Below, one piece after another: positions 1 to 7,937 of a stretch of DNA of 17,011 nucleotides; the first letter of the stretch is position 1; each line of letters opens with the position of its first letter. This stretch comes from Anaerolineales bacterium UBA1429. GTDB taxonomy: Bacteria; Chloroflexota; Anaerolineae; UBA1429. The stretch lies in NCBI GenBank assembly GCA_002329325.1, contig DCTX01000047.1:1-17011 (forward strand). Direction: 5' to 3'. Made by a program: the position numbers and the translations under genes. The notes under the pieces are model-generated. The model saw nothing but the letters and a program-made list of their open reading frames with translations, did not search any database and was not told where the DNA came from.

Positions 1-1300
1 ACACGCGTGGGGGTGAACCGCCTGGTGCTGCGCGGGATCCAGAGAGGCGTCAGTCTTCCCCACACGCGTGGGGGTGAACCGGCCGGACTGCAGCGCGGCA
101 ACCGCGGTGGCGTGTCTTCCCCACACGCGTGGGGGTGAACCTCGCCATGCCGCCATATGTGGATGTCGTATGGAGTCTTCCCCACACGCGTGGGGGTGAA
201 CCTCTACGCCGCCCCGTTGCATCTCAAGCGAGAAGGTCTTCCCCACACGCGTGGGGGTGAACCATTGCGCACCAACATCTCTCTGCGCATCAAGTGGTCT
301 TCCCCACACGCGTGGGGGTGAACCGCCGTCGGCCAGGGTGACGGCGCTGGAAACCCGGTCTTCCCCACACGCGTGGGGGTGAACCGTAGGTGTACAGCAG
401 GGCGTGGGGATCGGCCTCGTCTTCCCCACACGCGTGGGGGTGAACCGCAGGCGCGGGCCTCCGAACGCTGGAAGCTCCAGTCTTCCCCACACGCGTGGGG
501 GTGAACCGGAGCGCCTCGCCCATCATCGCAACGGCACCGGGTCTTCCCCACACGCGTGGGGGTGAACCGCCAACCAACCCCTGCCGTGGATCGAACTTCG
601 GGTCTTCCCCACACGCGTGGGGGTGAACCGCCAGCCGCTTCGCATTCTTTGAAGGTTAGCGTGTCTTCCCCACACGCGTGGGGGTGAACCTCAACCCCGG
701 CGCCCCGCAGGTGCTGGGCAAACGTCTTCCCCACACGCGTGGGGGTGAACCGGTGTGATGAGCGAGGCGTTGGCGCAGCGCGTTGTCTTCCCCACACGCG
801 TGGGGGTGAACCATGCCTCTGGCGCAGTCAGGAGGGCTATCCCCTGTCTTCCCCACACGCGTGGGGGTGAACCTCACGTCCGGATTGACAGCTCCCGTCT
901 CCGTGCGTCTTCCCCACACGCGTGGGGGTGAACCGCGCGGGCCTGCTTCTCTGTCGGCTGGTACATCGTCTTCCCCACACGCGTGGGGGTGAACCGGAGA
1001 GGGAGTTGTCGAGGTTACTGGAGCATGTGTCTTCCCCACACGCGTGGGGGTGAACCGGCGGTTTTTGCGCATTCTGCAGGGCCAGCCACGTCTTCCCCAC
1101 ACGCGTGGGGGTGAACCGGGACTCTCGCGCAGCAGCTCGACATGGCAATCGTCTTCCCCACACGCGTGGGGGTGAACCGCAGAAGCCGCTCCTGATAGGG
1201 CGTCAGCTCTAGTCTTCCCCACACGCGTGGGGGTGAACCGCTATGGCGTTCTTTTCGGTTTCGCGTTACGGCGTCTTCCCCACACGCGTGGGGGTGAACG
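1..1300 (+). CRISPR. Type I-E-like CRISPR array, 3' part (partial repeat + 21 full repeats, 21 spacers)
   Basis: A 28-bp repeat begins GTCTTCCCC and ends GGTGAACC, with an internal CCCCAC/GTGGGG stem. Full copies start at 53 and then every 61 bp to 1273; bases 1-19 are the right part of an earlier copy. Spacer n occupies 20+61(n-1) to 52+61(n-1), and all 21 spacers are exactly 33 bp and unrelated by eye. Repeat length, stem, and 33-bp spacing (or 29+32) match class 1 type I-E arrays, whose Cas6e cleaves below the stem. By comparison with the E. coli I-E repeat, the array is read on the + strand with the leader off the left edge. The final repeat (1273-1300) differs in its last base (C to G), as expected at the leader-distal end. 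The cas genes are not in the window. Confidence 0.98.
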
Positions 1301-1329
1301 GCGCGGGCCGCTGCGCGTCCCGGCGCTGA

Positions 1330-1378
1330 GCAGTTTCGGCTTCGCCGAAACTGCAGGAAGCAAACCCCTAGGGTTTGC
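1330..1378. other. Two consecutive perfect hairpins behind the CRISPR array
   Basis: The first hairpin has an 11-bp stem (1330-1340 with 1344-1354, loop TTC). Five bases later comes a second with an 8-bp stem (1360-1367 with 1371-1378, loop CTA, containing CCTAGG). Neither is followed by a T-run, so they are not classical terminators, but they could end or stabilise the array transcript. They lie between the last intact repeat and its degenerate duplicate. They could instead be a remnant of a small palindromic insertion. Confidence 0.6.
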
Positions 1379-1381
1379 GAC

Positions 1382-1435
1382 CTCTTCCTCACACCCGTGG
1401 GGGTGACGGCGCGGGCCGCTGCGCGTCCCGACGCT
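1382..1435 (+). repeat. Degenerate CRISPR repeat plus duplicated flank
   Basis: Bases 1382-1408 align to the array repeat with three substitutions and a one-base deletion. The following 27 bases (1409-1435) match the 27 bases after the last true repeat (1301-1327) at 26 positions. The array end has therefore been duplicated as a unit (repeat plus flank) at a spacing of 109 bp and the second copy has decayed. It is probably not a functional repeat-spacer unit. Confidence 0.85.
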
Positions 1436-1454
1436 CGACAAGGGAGGTGGCGAG

Positions 1455-1700
1455 ATGGCTCGACGTGCGATCCATAGGCCGCAGACGAGAGAGCAGATCC
1501 GGGCCAAGTTGCTGGCCCTGCATCCAGAGTGGACCGATACCCCTGCTGATCTCGAGAGGCTGGTCGATGCGGACCTGGCCATGCAACAGCAGGCCAGCAG
1601 GATGCTCGGTTGCCTGGTTGTCGCCGATGACGAGCCTTTGGCCGAGGGCATCGAGACTGCCCCCGCGGATGACTCGCCTGCCCCGGAGGACGGGGCGTAG
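1455..1700 (+). CDS. Small hypothetical protein (81 aa)
   Basis: The ATG start has a good ribosome-binding site (GGGAGGTG ending about 5 bases upstream), and the frame stays open to TAG at 1698-1700. The product has a basic N-terminus (MARRAIHRPQTREQIRAKLL), a predicted helical middle, and a strongly acidic Asp/Glu/Pro/Ala-rich tail from about residue 58. I do not recognise the family. Its position directly after the CRISPR tail and before phage head-gene debris suggests a phage or mobile-element origin, but the sequence itself does not prove this. A reverse-strand frame and a +1 frame also stay open here, as GC-rich DNA often does; the ribosome-binding site favours this one. Confidence 0.5.
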   Translation: MARRAIHRPQTREQIRAKLLALHPEWTDTPADLERLVDADLAMQQQASRMLGCLVVADDEPLAEGIETAPADDSPAPEDGA

Positions 1701-1976
1701 AGCCTGGACCCACTCCGGGCGCCGGCGAGCCTCACCCGGCCGGGCCAGGCCTCTGCCCGCGTCCCAGGCGCGCGTCAGGGACGCCGCAGCGGAGAATCTG
1801 GCGGGAGAGCGCGCCTTCGCCATACTCGTGGGCGCCGGCCTTGCCATCACAGACCCCGGAGTCCCTTGCGACGATGCCGCGGGCGTGGCACATTCGAGAG
1901 AGGTGTCGCCAGATGCAGCTGGATCGTGAGCGGAAGCGCGGTCCGTACAGCTCGGTGTGCCTGTACTGCGCGCGAT
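1701..1976. other. Stretch without a confident gene; likely decayed coding DNA
   Basis: No frame here has both a credible start and a recognisable product. Fragments that look somewhat protein-like occur in different + frames. One is a run ending at 1929. Another is a possible 34-residue ORF at 1874-1978 starting MPRAWHIRER and ending with a Cys-x2-Cys pair, but its nearest GGAG is about 13 bases upstream. The simplest reading is that this is frameshifted remains of the 5' and central part of the phage head gene downstream. Confidence 0.35.
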
Positions 1977-2642
1977 GAGCCTGGGTGGGAGACGGGGCGC
2001 GCATGGTTCGACAAGCAGCCCGAGGACGTGCAGCGCCGGGTGCTGGGGAAGGCGGGGTACGAGGCGTATCGGGCCGGGGCCGTGACGCTGGATGACTTTG
2101 TCGGCGCGCGGCGCAGCCGCGAGTGGGGCACGACGCTACGCGCCCGCAGCCTGGCGCAGATCCTGGGGGAGGACGAGGCGGGGCGGTGGGGGCTGGCTGC
2201 TAACGAAAGAGCACAGCGCGACAGGATAGCTCGCCAGATAGTTTCCTTAGGGGAACGGCAAGTCTTGTCTTTGGGAGATATTCCTGCCGATATTACGCGC
2301 CACTGGGCATCGTCCACTGGGAATCAAGAGGTGGTGCTTACGGGGAATAGACGAATCCACTATCTGCAGCGACATCCCGAAATGGCGGAGTATGAGTCTC
2401 TGTTGTCAGACGTGGTGCTACGGCCCAGCGAAGTGCACAAGAATCGTTACGACGACGCTATGGCGATCTTCTATTATCGGCTCAGGGATCTCGAGGGACA
2501 CTACCTGAGAGCCACCGTGCTCATGCAGAAAGAGGCTTCCAGGTTGCGCCACTCGATCATCTCTTTCCGTCTGGCGAAGTCGGATGAGATAGCAAGAGCG
2601 ACAAGGCAGGGGCGGCGAGTCTGGCGACAGACGGGAGGATAA
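1977..2642 (+). pseudogene. 3' part of phage minor head (SPP1 gp7/Mu F-like) protein with C-terminal PBECR-type nuclease domain
   Basis: In the + frame ending at TAA 2640-2642, the segment from about 1995 reads WFDKQPEDVQRRVLGKAGYE, then YRAGAVTLDDFVG and WGTTLRARSLAQIL. This is the typical end of a minor capsid/head morphogenesis protein. After about 2200 the protein becomes a ~145-residue domain with RRIHYLQRHPEM, a central VVLRPSEVHKN strand-turn and a late HSIISFRL segment. It resembles the phage Barnase-EndoU-ColicinE5/D-RelE-like (PBECR) nuclease domains found at the ends of phage head proteins. No start codon with a ribosome-binding site exists for this frame; the first in-frame start (TTG 1866) opens into non-homologous sequence, so the gene has lost its 5' part. 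By my count G+C falls from 41/60 (2041-2100) to 29/60 (2221-2280). The head-protein assignment is fairly firm; the nuclease subfamily is less so. Confidence 0.65.
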
Positions 2643-2696
2643 CGCCTGGCGGGTCTCCCAGTCCCCGCATAACCTTAGCTTGCGCTGGATCCGGCC

Positions 2697-2718
2697 GTAG
2701 AGGGGAGAGAATCTCTAC
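2697..2718. terminator. Weak hairpin between convergent genes
   Basis: GTAGAG (2697-2702) pairs with CTCTAC (2713-2718), and a 5-1-5 palindrome, AGAGAATCTCT, lies within. It sits between the + strand phage remnant (ends 2642) and the - strand regulator gene (ends 2749). There is no clear T-run on either side, so terminator function is only possible. Confidence 0.25.
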
Positions 2719-2748
2719 CTCAGGCGTTCTGATGCCAGTATAGCACAT

Positions 2749-2949
2749 TCAGTCCTTGTGCGCAACCTCCTGGGGGCGCTCGGTGGCGCCCTGCAGGGGC
2801 CACATGCCCCGTCTCTCGGCTTCCTCACGAATCAGGCGCCGCACGACCACAGCCATAGGCTCGGCGTTCTGCTCTGCCATTGCCTGCAACGTCGCCTTGT
2901 GCGCCGGAGTCACCTGCACGACCAGCGTTTGCGTCCTTTGCCCCTTCAT
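2749..2949 (-). CDS. Ribbon-helix-helix (Arc/CopG-like) DNA-binding protein, 66 aa
   Basis: The start ATG has GGAGG six bases upstream on the - strand and the frame ends at TGA (2749-2751). Residues 7-13 (QTLVVQV) form the expected N-terminal DNA-contacting beta strand. Two helices follow: about residues 15-28 (PAHKATLQAMAEQN) and 31-46 (PMAVVVRRLIREEAER). This is the layout of small dimeric RHH repressors of phages, plasmids and toxin-antitoxin loci. It runs against the surrounding phage-derived genes and sits between the minor-head and scaffold remnants, so it may be a moron-type insertion or an antitoxin-like regulator without an adjacent toxin. The upstream DNA (2950-3210) carries direct repeats and palindromes that could be its operator; that link is inference. 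Confidence 0.75.
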   Translation of the reverse strand: MKGQRTQTLVVQVTPAHKATLQAMAEQNAEPMAVVVRRLIREEAERRGMWPLQGATERPQEVAHKD

Positions 2950-2969
2950 GTTGCCTCCAGTGAAAAAGC

Positions 2970-2988
2970 GGAGCCTTCTTGTGGCTCC
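2970..2988 (-). terminator. Hairpin plus T-run in the leader of the RHH gene
   Basis: On the - strand GGAGCC, a 7-base loop and GGCTCC are followed by GC and five T residues (2963-2967). This is the form of a short intrinsic terminator. It lies about 20 bases upstream of the RHH start codon, so it would either attenuate that gene or insulate it from - strand transcription arriving from the transporter side. Confidence 0.45.
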
Positions 2989-3003
2989 ACTCTAGCATGG
3001 CGA

Positions 3004-3067
3004 CCTATCCGAGTAGCAATATCCCGACTATCCCGATTCTGGGCCTTGACTATCCCGGTTTCTGGGC
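3004..3067. repeat. Clustered TATCC(C)G direct repeats upstream of the RHH gene
   Basis: Two near-identical units, ACTATCCCGATTCTGGGC (3027-3044) and ACTATCCCGGTTTCTGGGC (3049-3067), lie 22 bp apart. Two further partial copies of the TATCC(C)GA core occur just left of them, at about 3006 and 3020. The spacing is close to two helical turns, which suits repeated binding of a small dimeric repressor. A role as operator for the neighbouring RHH protein is an inference from position. Confidence 0.5.
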
Positions 3068-3148
3068 AGTTGCTTGTACGGCACAGCGTCCGGGCCAAAC
3101 GGGTGGGGCTTTTTCGTTTGCCGGTGGACAACGTTGCGCACGCCTGGT

Positions 3149-3169
3149 TGCTACACTTGAGGTGTAGCA
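3149..3169. other. Perfect 8-bp inverted repeat upstream of the scaffold remnant
   Basis: TGCTACAC (3149-3156) and GTGTAGCA (3162-3169) flank a 5-base centre TTGAG. It ends 41 bases before the start codon of the truncated scaffold gene. It could be an operator or an mRNA hairpin; there is no T-run after it. I could not place a convincing -35/-10 pair around it. Confidence 0.45.
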
Positions 3170-3210
3170 CAGAGTACGCGACGACGGCGGTAACTGTCGG
3201 AGGGGAACAC

Positions 3211-3354
3211 ATGCCGGATCCAGAGGATACCACCATTCAGAACGATGCGGGCCAGAACGCGGACGACGGCGGTCAACGGTCGAGCGGCCAGCGAACGTTC
3301 ACGCAGGAAGAGCTGAACACGATCCTGACCGATCGCCTGGCGCGCGCCAAGGGT
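3211..3354 (+). pseudogene. Truncated phage capsid scaffold protein (N-terminus only, GP20/DUF4355-like)
   Basis: The ATG has GGAGGGG at -13 to -7. The first ~48 residues are an acidic, Gln/Asp-rich leader followed by TFTQEELNTILTDRLARAKG, the hallmark start of phage scaffold/minor structural proteins. In intact relatives this continues into a long coiled coil. Here, after about base 3354, the frame runs antisense into the 3' end of the transporter gene (stop at 3370-3372) and gives non-homologous sequence until a stop at 3591. The gene was therefore cut by a deletion or insertion junction near 3350-3365. In SPP1-like phages the scaffold gene lies shortly after the minor head gene, which fits the remnant at 1977-2642. 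Confidence 0.65.
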
Positions 3355-3369
3355 GCCTTCGCCCTTGCG

Positions 3370-4647
3370 TCAGGCCGCCGTCCTCCCACCCTCTACGGCC
3401 TGCTCCAGCTCCGGCTCCCGCGCCGAGCGGGCCTGCCTCGCCGTGAGGAGGGCCGCCACCGCCACACTGACCAGGGCCGCCACCGCTCCGGCGCCAAAGA
3501 CCGTCGTGTATCCGGCGGCGGCCACGATATGGCCCCCGCCCAGGCTCATCGAGCCGAACCCCAGGCTCATGCCCATGGCGCTCGCCCCTGAGACCAACGA
3601 ACGCCACTCGGGCCTGGCCACCTCCATCTGCAGCGACTGGTAGGCCGGACGCCAGACGCCCAGGATGCCATAGACCCCCACCACGCCCACCACCGCCCCG
3701 ACGGGGTGACGGATGACCGACATCAGAATCAGGCTGACCAGGATCCCCGTCGCCCCCAGGATCATCATCTGCCCAGAGCTGCGCCGGGCCGCCAGACGCG
3801 TGCTGCTGAGCGCCGCCACGATGGCGAGCAACAGGCCGGCGCTGGTGACCGTGCCGATGATCGAGGTCGGCAGCCGGTAGGTCGTATCCATGTACACGGC
3901 CGAGAAGGTCTTGCAGGCTGCGTGGGCCGCGTTGGTGGCGAATCCGCACGCCAGCAGCATCAGCAGACCTGACGTCACCCGGAAGGGCGCGTGCCCCGCC
4001 GAGGCCCGCGCCTGGGTGGATGCAGGCTGAATCAGCCGCACGGGCACCAGCGTCACGGCGCCGACGATGACGCTGACCCACAGGGCGAACTGGAAGGGGG
4101 CGGGCGTCTCTGTCGTCGTCTGAAGGTAGCCCGCGATCCATTCGGGCATCATGCCGCCCAGCAGGGCGCCCAGGAACATGCCCAGCCCGGCGCCGGCCTC
4201 GCGCAGCGCATAGGCGCCCCGGCGCGTGGCGGGCTCGGTCACCGCGGCCATGGTCGCGATCACCCCCACCACTTGCATGGACCAGCCCGAGGAGGAGATG
4301 ATCTGGGCGGCTACCAGCCACGCGAACCGCAGAGACAGCGGGATCAGGGGGGTCAACGGCAGCAGTGACATGCCCACAAGGTTGATGCCGACGCCCAGCA
4401 TCATCATGCTGCGGGTGCCGATGCGCGTGCCCAGGAACCCTCCCAGGAGGCTAGAGCAGGAGAAGCTCAGGGCCCCGATGGCCGAAAGCGTGCCCACCAG
4501 TTGAGGGCCGTAGCCCAGGCGCAGGACGAAGAGGGCGTTCAGCAGTTGGTGGATGCCCAGGAACGCCCCCGAGCCCAGAGCCGAGGTCGCGCAGAGCAAC
4601 CAGACATCGCGACCGTACGGGCGGTCGCCCGCGGTCAGCCGAGGCAC
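3370..4647 (-). CDS. Major facilitator superfamily transporter (MFS-1)
   Basis: The 425-residue product is almost wholly hydrophobic, with about 12 predicted membrane helices in two halves, the usual MFS size. A glycine-rich second-helix region is followed by FLGTRIGTRSMMMLG, the loop 2-3 position. The central region around TTTETPAPFQ and RLIQPASTQARASAG is more polar, as expected for the cytoplasmic linker. The substrate cannot be read from sequence. The frame is open upstream to 4752, but those residues are not membrane-protein-like. I chose GTG at 4647 because AGGTG lies six bases upstream; GTG at 4656 is an alternative. The gene is divergent from a second MFS gene at 4975. Its stop lies only about 15 bp from where phage scaffold sequence ends. 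Confidence 0.85.
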   Translation of the reverse strand: MPRLTAGDRPYGRDVWLLCATSALGSGAFLGIHQLLNALFVLRLGYGPQLVGTLSAIGALSFSCSSLLGGFLGTRIGTRSMMMLGVGINLVGMSLLPLTPLIPLSLRFAWLVAAQIISSSGWSMQVVGVIATMAAVTEPATRRGAYALREAGAGLGMFLGALLGGMMPEWIAGYLQTTTETPAPFQFALWVSVIVGAVTLVPVRLIQPASTQARASAGHAPFRVTSGLLMLLACGFATNAAHAACKTFSAVYMDTTYRLPTSIIGTVTSAGLLLAIVAALSSTRLAARRSSGQMMILGATGILVSLILMSVIRHPVGAVVGVVGVYGILGVWRPAYQSLQMEVARPEWRSLVSGASAMGMSLGFGSMSLGGGHIVAAAGYTTVFGAGAVAALVSVAVAALLTARQARSAREPELEQAVEGGRTAA

Positions 4648-4768
4648 GTCACACACCTGATGGCATGCACGCTCAAGGGGAGTCTCCTCATCTCGAATCC
4701 ACCAGCCGCCCCACGCCGGGCAGGCAGGCAGCGTCCGGGCATACAAACGCACCGGGGTCTATTGTTCC

Positions 4769-4798
4769 AGTGTACTCGGTATGCGGCCAAAGCGCCAA
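4769..4798 (-). promoter_or_regulatory. Possible promoter for MFS-1
   Basis: On the - strand TTGGCG (4798-4793) and TACACT (4774-4769) are 18 bases apart, each matching four of six sigma-70 consensus positions. The untranslated leader would be about 115 bases. This is a position-and-pattern call only. Confidence 0.3.
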
Positions 4799-4829
4799 AT
4801 GCAGGCGGCAACACAGGGACAAAGGAGAC

Positions 4830-4854
4830 GGCCAGGTCCCTGGCCATTGGCCAG
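4830..4854. promoter_or_regulatory. Overlapping GGCCA palindromes between the divergent transporters
   Basis: GGCCAGG-TC-CCTGGCC (4830-4845) overlaps a second perfect palindrome, CTGGCCA-T-TGGCCAG (4840-4854). This gives three GGCCA/TGGCC half-sites in 25 bp. The site lies 23 bp before the candidate -35 of MFS-2 and about 30 bp behind that of MFS-1, so it could control both. The rest of the 4656-4974 interval shows no gene; a short perfect hairpin GACGCA-TCC-TGCGTC is at 4934-4948 in the MFS-2 leader. Confidence 0.45.
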
Positions 4855-4876
4855 AGCGAAAGCCTTCACAAAGCAC

Positions 4877-4905
4877 TTGACAGCGCCCGAGTCCGATGCC
4901 AACAT
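4877..4905 (+). promoter_or_regulatory. Possible promoter for MFS-2
   Basis: A perfect -35 TTGACA (4877-4882) is followed after 17 bases by CAACAT (4900-4905), which matches only three of six -10 positions. A weak -10 with a perfect -35 next to a palindromic site suggests an activated or regulated promoter, but this is inference. Confidence 0.35.
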
Positions 4906-4974
4906 GCGGGCACATGCGCCGCTCGGCGCCGCCGACGCATCCTGCGTCCTCTCACGATCACGCCGGAGGGTCTC

Positions 4975-6282
4975 ATGCAGCCCAACAGACACCGCTGGTT
5001 CGTGCTGGCCGCCATGTTCTCGTTCATCCTGCTGCACCAGGCCGACAAGCTCCTCATCGGCCCCCTGACCACCCCCATCATGGAGGAGTTTGGCATCAAC
5101 GAAGCCCAGATGGGCGTGGTGTTCTCGGGCGCCATCGTCGTTGGTGCGATCTTTTACCCGCTGTGGGGCTATCTCTATGATCGCTTTGCCCGCGCCAAGT
5201 TGCTCTCGCTGGCAGCCCTGCTCTGGGGGGCCACCACCGGCCTCAGCGCCATCATGCGCACCTTTCCCGGGTTCCTCGTCACGCGAGCATCTACCGGCAT
5301 TGACGACTCGAGCTACCCCGGCCTGTACAGCCTGGTCGCCGACTATTTCCCGCCCAGGCTGCGCGGCCGCGTCAATGGCCTGCTGGAGGTCGCCATGCCC
5401 CTGGGCTACCTGGCGGGCATGGTGCTGGCCCTGGTGCTGGTCAGCGCCGTCGGCTGGCGGGGCGTATTCTACCTGACGGGCTCGCTGGGGATCATCCTGG
5501 CCGCCGCCATCTTCATCTGGGTCAAGGAGCCCAAGCGGGGCGCCAGCGAGCCGGAGCTGCAGGGCCTGGCCCAGATGGGCGACTACCGCTTCAGTTGGCG
5601 CATCGCCCGGGGCCTCTTGCGCAACCGCAGCCTGCTGCTCTTGATCGGCAACGGCTTCTTTGGCGTCTTTCTCTGGCAGGTCATCACCTTCTGGTTCTTC
5701 CGCTACCTGGAGACGGAGCGCGGCTATGACTCGAACCAGGTGCTCTTGACCATGGTGCTGGCCGTGCTGGTGCTGGCAGCGGGCTACCCGGTGGGCGGCG
5801 TCCTGGGCGACTGGGCCTTTCGGCGCACGCCGCGGGGCCGCATGCTGGTGAGCGCGGCGGGCGCCATCACCGGCGCCGTGCTGTTGGCCATCACCCTGCA
5901 TGTGCCCACAGGCGAGACCCTCCTCTTTGGCCTGATGCTGTGCCTGACGGCGCTCTTTATGCCCTTTGCCGCGCCCAACGTCCCCTCTACCGTCTACGAC
6001 GTCACCCTGCCCGAAGTGCGCAGCACCGCCTACGCCGTGCTCAGCTTTGGCGAGCAGATCGGCTCCTCGACGGCGCCGGCCCTGGCGGGGCTGATCGCCG
6101 TGCGCTTTTCGCTGGGCAACGCCATCCTGTACATCTGCACCGGCACCTGGCTGATCTGCTTCATCTTCCTGCTGCTCACAGCCCACTATGTGCCCCAGGA
6201 TATCGCGGCGCTGCGCCAGCAGATGGCCCAGAGGGCCGAGATCGAGCGGGCCCGCGGGCAGGAGGCCGCGCCGACGGGGTGA
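4975..6282 (+). CDS. Major facilitator superfamily transporter (MFS-2), probable sugar/organic-acid permease
   Basis: The 435-residue product has about 12 predicted membrane helices. MFS signatures include LWGYLYDRFARAKLL in the loop 2-3 region, RASTGIDDSSYPGLYSLVADYF across helices 4-5, and FPPRLRGRVNGLLEVAMPLGY. These resemble the Spinster-like and anion:cation-symporter branches of the superfamily. The C-terminus (from about residue 410) is a polar helix rich in Arg, Glu and Gln. I chose ATG 4975 because GGAGG lies 5-9 bases upstream and the next residues run straight into helix 1; upstream open frame is not protein-like. The isomerase and GH3 glycosidase downstream on the same strand suggest a sugar or small glycoside as substrate; that is inference. 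Confidence 0.9.
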   Translation: MQPNRHRWFVLAAMFSFILLHQADKLLIGPLTTPIMEEFGINEAQMGVVFSGAIVVGAIFYPLWGYLYDRFARAKLLSLAALLWGATTGLSAIMRTFPGFLVTRASTGIDDSSYPGLYSLVADYFPPRLRGRVNGLLEVAMPLGYLAGMVLALVLVSAVGWRGVFYLTGSLGIILAAAIFIWVKEPKRGASEPELQGLAQMGDYRFSWRIARGLLRNRSLLLLIGNGFFGVFLWQVITFWFFRYLETERGYDSNQVLLTMVLAVLVLAAGYPVGGVLGDWAFRRTPRGRMLVSAAGAITGAVLLAITLHVPTGETLLFGLMLCLTALFMPFAAPNVPSTVYDVTLPEVRSTAYAVLSFGEQIGSSTAPALAGLIAVRFSLGNAILYICTGTWLICFIFLLLTAHYVPQDIAALRQQMAQRAEIERARGQEAAPTG

Positions 6283-6309
6283 TCGGGCGGCGCGGCTCTG
6301 CACGCCGGG

Positions 6310-6338
6310 TTTACAGGAGCCCCCAATCTGGCCATAAT
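6310..6338 (+). promoter_or_regulatory. Sigma-70-type promoter for the isomerase
   Basis: TTTACA (6310-6315) and CATAAT (6333-6338) are separated by exactly 17 bases, each matching five of six consensus positions. Transcription would start near 6345, leaving a leader of about 40 bases with GGGAGG before the ATG. The isomerase can therefore be transcribed independently of MFS-2, whose stop lies 27 bases upstream. Confidence 0.6.
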
Positions 6339-6383
6339 GGACACGGCTGACACCCTGATGTATTCCCATGGGAGGTACGGAAC

Positions 6384-7823
<1,440 letters not shown>

Positions 7824-7844
7824 GCGACGCACTCTGCTACGCAA

Positions 7845-7882
7845 GGCCGCTCCTCTGCCGCGGGCCCGCGAGAGGAGCGGCC
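7845..7882. terminator. Strong hairpin between isomerase and GH3 genes
   Basis: GGCCGCTCCTCT (7845-7856) pairs perfectly with AGAGGAGCGGCC (7871-7882), and the loop itself contains the palindrome CGCGGGCCCGCG. There is no T-run, so it may act as an mRNA-stability or partial-termination structure rather than a full terminator. Confidence 0.5.
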
Positions 7883-7911
7883 ACTACCCGCACCCACCCA
7901 ACCGCTCTAGC

Positions 7912-7933
7912 TGCTATGTAGCAAGGAGGCTAC
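7912..7933 (+). promoter_or_regulatory. Shine-Dalgarno of the GH3 gene inside a small hairpin loop
   Basis: GTAGC (7918-7922) and GCTAC (7929-7933) flank AAGGAG, so most of the ribosome-binding site sits in the loop. An alternative pairing, TGCTA-TG-TAGCA (7912-7923), would free the site. The two are mutually exclusive. The stems are only five base pairs, so a regulatory role is tentative. Confidence 0.3.
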
Positions 7934-7937
7934 TGCC

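Noticed and set aside
204..1222. Several long reverse-strand frames with repeated HPHACGED, SPPRVWGR and FTPTRVGKT peptides
   Set aside because: They are translations of the CRISPR repeat in different frames; the 61-bp period shifts the frame each unit and yields an apparent repeat protein.
20..1272. Self-targeting spacers against genes in this window
   Set aside because: No convincing match between any spacer and the rest of the window was seen by eye on either strand; an alignment search would be needed to exclude partial matches.
1330..1378. Classical intrinsic terminator for the CRISPR array
   Set aside because: Both hairpins are perfect but neither is followed by a T-run, so they are reported as hairpins only.
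1874..1978. 34-residue ORF with a terminal Cys-x2-Cys pair
   Set aside because: It has only a distant ribosome-binding site, no recognisable family and lies in decayed coding DNA; mentioned only as part of the gap.
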